From Carya illinoinensis (lineage: Eukaryota; Streptophyta; Magnoliopsida; Fagales; Juglandaceae): 64,000 nucleotides of DNA. Location: contig NC_056755.1 of assembly GCF_018687715.1 (NCBI RefSeq), positions 42,482,501-42,546,500 on the forward strand, given 5' to 3'. Under the pieces are notes generated by a model that was not told where the DNA came from, made no database searches, and saw nothing but the letters and a program-made list of their open reading frames with translations. Position numbers and translations under genes: made by a program. Positions 58,926 to 64,000 of the stretch are shown in pieces. The stretch's first letter is position 1. Each line of letters opens with the position of its first letter.

Positions 58926-60716
58926 GGTTTCAGCTGTAGACAGAGTCAACGATGTTAGACAAGGCTAAGGCAATGTGTAGACGTGATGAATGCATGCATG
59001 CTGACACAACAATGCCACCCGATAATGTAAAACTTGGTGCATGCCCTATGCCGCTCTTCATTTTGCAAAACAGTGATAAATGCCTAGTCCAAAGTGTCCC
59101 ATATGCATGCCTCTTATACAATGACAATGCCAAGCCATTTGCAAGCCAATGCCAACCCATTGGCAAGTGAAAGCCAACCCTCATGCATGACTCATGTGCA
59201 TGCCAATGCCAAGCCATGTGCAAACTCATATGCAATGACAATGCCAAGCCATTGGCAAGTCAATGCCAATTCTAAACCAAAACACCTTCAAAACATAATG
59301 CAATCCTAGTTAAACGATGTCCCAAACCTAGGATAGACATGAAATAGATATGGAAACAATGCTAAGCCAATGCATGATGAAAAAGAGAAAAGACACTTCA
59401 TTGAGGCATTTTACCGAACACTTGGAGTGCATCCAAGTGTGAAACTTGGGTATAGACCCATGGGAGTTTCAAAAGCCTCCTAATTACACTTAAACACCCA
59501 AAAATGACTCCATATGAGCCTCAATAACCCAAAAGAATGGAAAACAATCAACGAAATATCTCAACAAACCCAAACCAAAACCTATATGCATAGCTCACGG
59601 AAAATACCCAAAATAAAAGCAACAAATCAGGAAAATACAAAAGAGAAAGGGATTTACCTTGGTTTGGAGATGATTTCGGAAGGAAAACTCAAGATTACAT
59701 GAAGAAATTTGAGAAAACGAGGAAGAAAATCGCACGGGAGAGGGAAAACTCGAAACAGAGCACTGTGCTCGAGCGGCTCGAGCGGCGCTCGAGTTTTATA
59801 ACAGACGTTCGCTCGAGCAAACTTAAAACCCTCGAGCGGCTGTCGAGCGGTTTTCGCTCGAGCGGGGTCGAGCGAGGGTCGAGCGAGACCACCAGAAAAA
59901 CACATTTTGCCCAGTTTTGAAGCACACAACACTCACATGACTTGAACAAATACTGGGAATGTCAATTTTCACACCAAGAGTACAAATCAATTGTAGAGAA
60001 GCATCATATTCCCATAAAACACGCAGGTAAAAGCAAAGTATCACAAGTAATATAGACGTGCGTGTTTAAAACGGTCCTTGCTCAATCAAGAAATTTCAAC
60101 AGTAAAGCGTGAGTGGGGTTGGGCTAAACATGAAACCATAAGTGCTTGGGAAGCTCACTCAAGACACAGAATGTCAAACCTAATGCTGCTAGGACCTGAA
60201 TCTTTCTGTTTAAATACTTGTTTCAGTATGTTCAAGAAAACAGAAAACTTATTCTGTTTTTCACCCTTTTTTTTTGTTTATTACAACTTCACCTTTTCTT
60301 TTCCTTTTGAGATACATATTTTTGCACAAGCGGACCATGATGAGGTCGTCTAGCCCGTGGTCAATTCTGTATGTAGGTAGAGCTTCCTACCACTTTTGAT
60401 TACCTCCCCAATGAACTCACAAGTGGTGAAATGTCAATTGACCAAGTTTGGAGTGAAGTGTGTGATGCCAGTCACAGATTACATGAGATACTCATATTTC
60501 AAACCTTTGTAAAATATAGGTATATGATACAAATCTCAAAAGACACATGCACTTAGATTTTAGAATTAACAACCCCACTATTATAAAGCGCAATTATGGA
60601 GTGCATGTACGAGCAGCAAACAATGACAGAGAAACTAGACAACAACAAAAGAACAAACAACAACAAAATAAAACAAAAATGCATGTAATGTATGTAATGC
60701 ATGTAATGCATACCTG
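58926..60716. other. Non-coding interior of the SIRE-like element
   Basis: Contains a TTGGCA/GCCAA degenerate repeat (about 59120-59272), a third CGCTCGAGCG cluster (about 59767-59890) and a TGTAATGCA repeat (about 60680-60712). This is where pol would be expected; no pol remnant was recognised. Confidence 0.65.
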
Positions 60717-62693
60717 TCAGTCTACAGCACCAAAACCATGTGTGGCTCGCGTCTTTCCCTTTTGGATGATCCACCTTGGTATCCATTTTCTTGAGAAGGG
60801 CTTTTCAATTTTCTTGGTGTGCCTCTTAAGCTCAAAACAGTTTGGTCGGATGTGACCAATCTTACCACAATGATGACACACGGGGCTTGCTTTGTGAGCT
60901 CTTTGTCTCAAGAAGGTTGAGACATTCTTTGAGTCATTCATGTAATTCTTACCCCTTCCAGAAGGATAAGCAATTCTACTGTTAACGAATGCAGGAGCAT
61001 GCACAAAGTGACTCATTAATTTAAAACAGTTTAGTCTAATATGGCCTAACTTCCCACAGTGATGACATATGGGGCTCATGTTGCGAGCGCCTTGTCTTTT
61101 GGGAGGAAGAACAGACTTTTGCACTTGCATAGGCTTCTTACCCTTTTCAGATGGATGAGCCTTCCTTTTCTCAGTCATTTCAGGAACAAACACTGTGGTT
61201 CTCACATTTTTACAAAAGGCTTTTGAGCTTGAAGGAGTATCAGGATTCTCTTCAAAATAGCCTAAACCACTCTTATCACTAGAGGACTTTCCTAAACTTA
61301 GGAGTTTGTCAAGCTGGTTTGTCCCAATGGAGAATTTCTGCAACTTAGTATTTAACAAAGTTAGCTCATTTTCATGAGTTGTCACTTTATCCTCCAAAGA
61401 CACATTCCTCTTTTGTAACTCATCTGTTAGACCAATGGTTTCTCTTAGTTTGCCCTGAAGTCCTTCATTTTCTCTTTTGCATAAATCTATTTCCTCAATA
61501 TGTGCTTTATTGAGTTTCCTCAATTTCACATATTCCTTATACAACTTCTCATAGATTTCTTGCAAGTCATCTTCATCTCCAGATTCATTTTCAAAAACAC
61601 TCTCAATTTCAACCACAGATTCACTTATATGACTTTTTCCTGCAACAGAGGAAGTGAAAGCCATGTAGTTGTGATTTTTCTTCCTGGGAGATCTCTCTTG
61701 TGAGTCACGTGATTCAGACTCACTATCAGTCAAGGAAGCAGTATTAGCTTTCTCTTTGGCCTTTTTGTAATTCGCACACTCAAGTCGAATGTGACCAAAA
61801 CCATGACACTCATGGCATTGAATATTGTCATTGACAGCTCTAGTTTCTCGTTTATACCTCCCTTCTCGGTTTTCTGAACTAGAACCTCCATTGAAACCCT
61901 TGAACCTTCTCTTCTCCTGTCTTGGGTTTTTCTGGGCAAACATCTTCCTGAATTTTTTAGCATAAAATGCTATCTCCTTGTCACTCATGTCAAGTTCATC
62001 AGAAGATTCACCAGACTCCTCTCTAATAGCATTGAGGGCTATGGACTTGTTTTTCTTATCCATAGGAAGAGTATGTTCATAGGTTTGTAAGGAACCCACC
62101 AACTCTTCAATTCTCATGTTGTCCAAGTCTTTGCTTTCTTCTATAGCAGTGACTTTGGGACGAAACCTCTCAGGAAGAGATCTAAGGACTTTTCTCACAA
62201 TTCTGTCCTCAGGAATTCTATCCCCTAAATTAAAACGAGAATTGACAATATCATTAAGTTTGCTATAGAAGCCATCAAAAGTTTCATCATCCTTCATCCT
62301 AAGTTCTTCAAAGTTGGTGGTTAGCATTTGAAGTTTAGAATTCTTTACAGCCTTGGTACCTTCATGGGTAACCTCAAGAATGTCCCATGTCTCTTTGCAA
62401 TTTTCACACATGGAGATTCTCTTGAACTCCTCCTGGGACACGGCCATGAATATCGCATTCAGGCCTCTGCTATTCCAACTACACTCGTTGACTTTATCCC
62501 TAGAGTAATTTTCCACACCCTTGGGGGTTTCGACTCCCTCAATGAATGCAACCGGTTGTTTCCATCCCTTTGTTACGGAAGCCCACACTCGTTCATCCAC
62601 AGACTTAAGGAAAGCTCTCATTCGAACCTTCCAATACGCATAGTTACTTCCATAAAAAAATGGTGGAGATATGAGTGATTGAGACCTATCCAT
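60717..62693 (-). CDS. SIRE-like Ty1/copia gag
   Basis: An intact 658-residue ORF starting MDRSQSLISPPFFYGSNYAY. The N-terminal capsid-type domain has YWKVRMRAFLKSVDERVW, AWNSRG-like WNSRGLNAIF and a long helical part (LRSLPERFRPKVTAIEESKD). Three C-x2-C-x4-H-x4-C zinc knuckles lie at about 293 (CHECHGFGHIRLEC), 543 (CHHCGKLGHIRLNC) and 606 (CHHCGKIGHIRPNC). Between them is a coiled coil of about 100 residues (LYKEYVKLRKLNKAHIEEID onward), typical of SIRE/Maximus gag. Three knuckles are more than the usual one, and the last two look like a tandem duplication. It would form the particle and bind element RNA. The ORF ends before any protease. Confidence 0.88.
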   Translation of the reverse strand: MDRSQSLISPPFFYGSNYAYWKVRMRAFLKSVDERVWASVTKGWKQPVAFIEGVETPKGVENYSRDKVNECSWNSRGLNAIFMAVSQEEFKRISMCENCKETWDILEVTHEGTKAVKNSKLQMLTTNFEELRMKDDETFDGFYSKLNDIVNSRFNLGDRIPEDRIVRKVLRSLPERFRPKVTAIEESKDLDNMRIEELVGSLQTYEHTLPMDKKNKSIALNAIREESGESSDELDMSDKEIAFYAKKFRKMFAQKNPRQEKRRFKGFNGGSSSENREGRYKRETRAVNDNIQCHECHGFGHIRLECANYKKAKEKANTASLTDSESESRDSQERSPRKKNHNYMAFTSSVAGKSHISESVVEIESVFENESGDEDDLQEIYEKLYKEYVKLRKLNKAHIEEIDLCKRENEGLQGKLRETIGLTDELQKRNVSLEDKVTTHENELTLLNTKLQKFSIGTNQLDKLLSLGKSSSDKSGLGYFEENPDTPSSSKAFCKNVRTTVFVPEMTEKRKAHPSEKGKKPMQVQKSVLPPKRQGARNMSPICHHCGKLGHIRLNCFKLMSHFVHAPAFVNSRIAYPSGRGKNYMNDSKNVSTFLRQRAHKASPVCHHCGKIGHIRPNCFELKRHTKKIEKPFSRKWIPRWIIQKGKTRATHGFGAVD

Positions 62694-62762
62694 TTAAACC
62701 ACTACAGCAGGATCACACTCAGGAACTAAATCCTAGCGGAGTGAACCCGCTTTGATACCAAA

Positions 62763-63826
62763 TGAAAAAGCAGTGGTTCTACACAACACTACACCTAGAG
62801 GGGGGGTGAATAGGTGTAATCTAATTTTTATGGCATTTTGAAAATTAATCAAACAAGCAGTTAATAAATGAATCAAATAACACAAAAAATCAACACATGA
62901 TTTTGTTCACGGAGTGGAAACTCATTTGAAGAACATCTTCAAAATCTAAAACCACTCAGGGTGTAAGACACCACCTCAAATCCACTATAGAAACTTTAGT
63001 TTGTTACAACCAATTTAGAGACACTCACAAAACCTTTGTAGTAGCTAAACTTGGCTTGCAACACCACGAGTGACCTACTCGATCTCTACACGCATGTAGT
63101 GTCGGAACTCCGACCTTCCTATAGCTTCCCACGAGAACCTCTCGATCTCTGCATCAACGGCAGCTCCGAACTCTTCCGGCCAACAAAAATGTCCACTTCG
63201 ATGGACTCAAGTAAGAGTTGATTTTGAATGTGTTGTGATGGAGAAATATTTATCCAAGAAAGAATCAACCAACTGGGGGAGAGGTTGCTCTAAGAAGTTC
63301 TTGGAGGCCCTTAGGGTTTTTGCTCTGATTCTCCACACCAAGAACAGAAGTTAACCTGTTCTATTTATAGTTCCCATCAAATGAGGCGTTCAAAACCCTA
63401 GTGATCTGGAACATTGGCTCGAGCGAAGTGTCGAGCGAAGGTCGAGCGAAACAATCTGCCAAAGTTCGCTCGAGCGACCTGTCGAGCGAGTATCGAGCGG
63501 TCGACTCTGCCTGAGTTCGCTCGAACTCAGTGTCGAGCGAGGGTCGAGCGACTCACTCTGCCTGGGCTCGCTTGAGCTCAGTGTCGAGCGAGGGTCGAGC
63601 GGTTGAATCTGCCTGACTTCGCTCGAGCTGTATGTCGAGCGAAGGTCGAGCGGTTGAATCTGCCTGAGTTCGCTCGAGCTGTATGTCGAGCGAAGGTCGA
63701 GCGAGGGTTGAGCGAAGTTGACTTCTTTGACCAATTTTCAAGCCTTTCCGCAACAACATTTGTTACAACACTATTTTACACAGGTTTTGACAAGAATATG
63801 CCAATACGCTCATTTTTCCCTCCACA
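62763..63826 (-). repeat. 5' LTR of the SIRE-like element
   Basis: 1,064 bp. TATA box CTATAAATAG (minus) at 63361-63370. The palindromic CGCTCGAGCG array at about 63417-63715 lies directly upstream of it in the transcription sense. Confidence 0.92.
63417..63715 (-). repeat. Palindromic CGCTCGAGCG array in the SIRE-like LTR
   Basis: Read on the minus strand, units combine AGCTCGAGCGAA, CTCAGGCAGATTCAACCGCTC and GACATACAGCTCGAG-type text. They match the Athila array at 4673-4975 almost word for word and in the same sense relative to transcription. Unit order differs between the two LTRs, showing unit-level rearrangement. Confidence 0.9.
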
Positions 63827-63877
63827 ATTTGGATTGCTGGTCATAGGTGTTTCCTAGCTAAAACAACATTTTGCTCT

Positions 63878-64000
63878 CATCCTCACAAATTAATAACAAA
63901 CTGCTTAGAAGGTTCAAGGAAGGACCTGAGAATTAAGCCCAAAAGAGATTTTAAAGTGATTCCGTCTTCATTTTAGGTGTTAAGAGTATTTTAAATCATT
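63878..64000. repeat. Duplicated spacer, copy at the window end
   Basis: Nearly identical to about 31918-32041 (GAAGGTTCAAGGAAGGACCT, GATTCCGTCTTCATTTTAGG), with about four differences. In the other copy a secreted-peptide gene begins about 700 bp further on. Confidence 0.9.

Larger units (their letters stand above)
56355..63826 (-). mobile_element. SIRE-like Ty1/copia element lacking pol, 7,472 bp
   Basis: Direct repeats at 56355-57407 and 62763-63826 are its LTRs, each starting TG and ending CA. The target duplication is GTTTG (56350-56354) and ATTTG (63827-63831), four of five bases alike. On the minus strand the 5' LTR is the right-hand one. It is followed by the primer-binding site TGGTATCAAAG (62760-62750), gag (62693-60717), a long non-coding stretch, a second ORF (58925-57836), and a polypurine tract AAAGGGGGAGAT next to the left LTR. 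No protease, integrase, reverse transcriptase or RNase H is present, so it depends on another element. Confidence 0.92.

Noticed and set aside
59120..59272. CRISPR-like spaced repeats (TTGGCA/GCCAA)
   Set aside because: Irregular spacing, degenerate copies, plant nuclear context inside a retroelement.

Overview
The window is nuclear DNA from a eudicot plant, probably a woody one (the species cannot be fixed from sequence alone). The evidence is plant-specific retroelement lineages (Athila-type Ty3/gypsy, Tnt1/Tork-like and SIRE-like Ty1/copia), a CACTA element with TNP2-type and PTTA-type genes, a single-exon bHLH3/JAM-type transcription factor gene, plant secreted-peptide precursors, and AT-rich spacers full of TA and AGCT simple repeats. 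Most of the 64 kb is mobile DNA. I see no rRNA, tRNA or CRISPR.

Layout. 1-6017: 3' half of an Athila-type element (broken pol, non-coding tail, 3' LTR) inserted into a copia gag (6018-6182) next to a copia LTR remnant. 9603-9857: first small secreted-peptide gene. 11.26-13.89 kb: a duplicated spacer (copy 1) interrupted by a 1,572-bp hAT-like element (12087-13658) that carries pieces of a metal-tolerance/zinc-transporter gene. 13.90-25.91 kb: an L1-like LINE fragment, itself interrupted by a PIF/Harbinger-type MITE and by a complete 10.9-kb CACTA element (14407-25316, 3-bp target duplication AAG). The CACTA element holds broken TNP2 and PTTA genes on the minus strand and an intact 402-codon accessory gene on the plus strand. 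25.97-29.84 kb: a nested tandem repeat and a truncated Tat-like Ty3/gypsy element. 29.86-31.01 kb: copy 2 of the duplicated spacer, without the hAT insertion.

32.7-43.7 kb is the gene-bearing core: two further secreted-peptide precursors (32742-32999, 39178-39411), a bHLH3/JAM3-like gene with a 1-base frameshift (35823-37357), and a minus-strand precursor (43654-43082) containing four tandem copies of the peptide unit. Small CACTA-, hAT- and MULE-type MITEs lie between them. 47499-50181 is a solo LTR with 5-bp target duplications. 50472-55560 is a complete but inactivated Ty1/copia element. 56355-63826 is a SIRE-like element that keeps gag but has lost pol, and carries a second ORF homologous to the accessory gene of the CACTA element. 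The last 120 bp repeat a spacer found 0.7 kb upstream of the second peptide gene.

Three observations stand out. First, palindromic 10-mers of the form CGNTCGANCG are arrayed just upstream of TATA boxes in three unrelated mobile elements: Athila LTR, SIRE-like LTR and CACTA accessory gene. The two LTR families share nearly the same roughly 55-60-bp repeat in the same orientation relative to transcription. Second, one accessory protein family is carried by both a DNA transposon and a retrotransposon. Third, the divergent secreted-peptide cluster includes a four-unit precursor.
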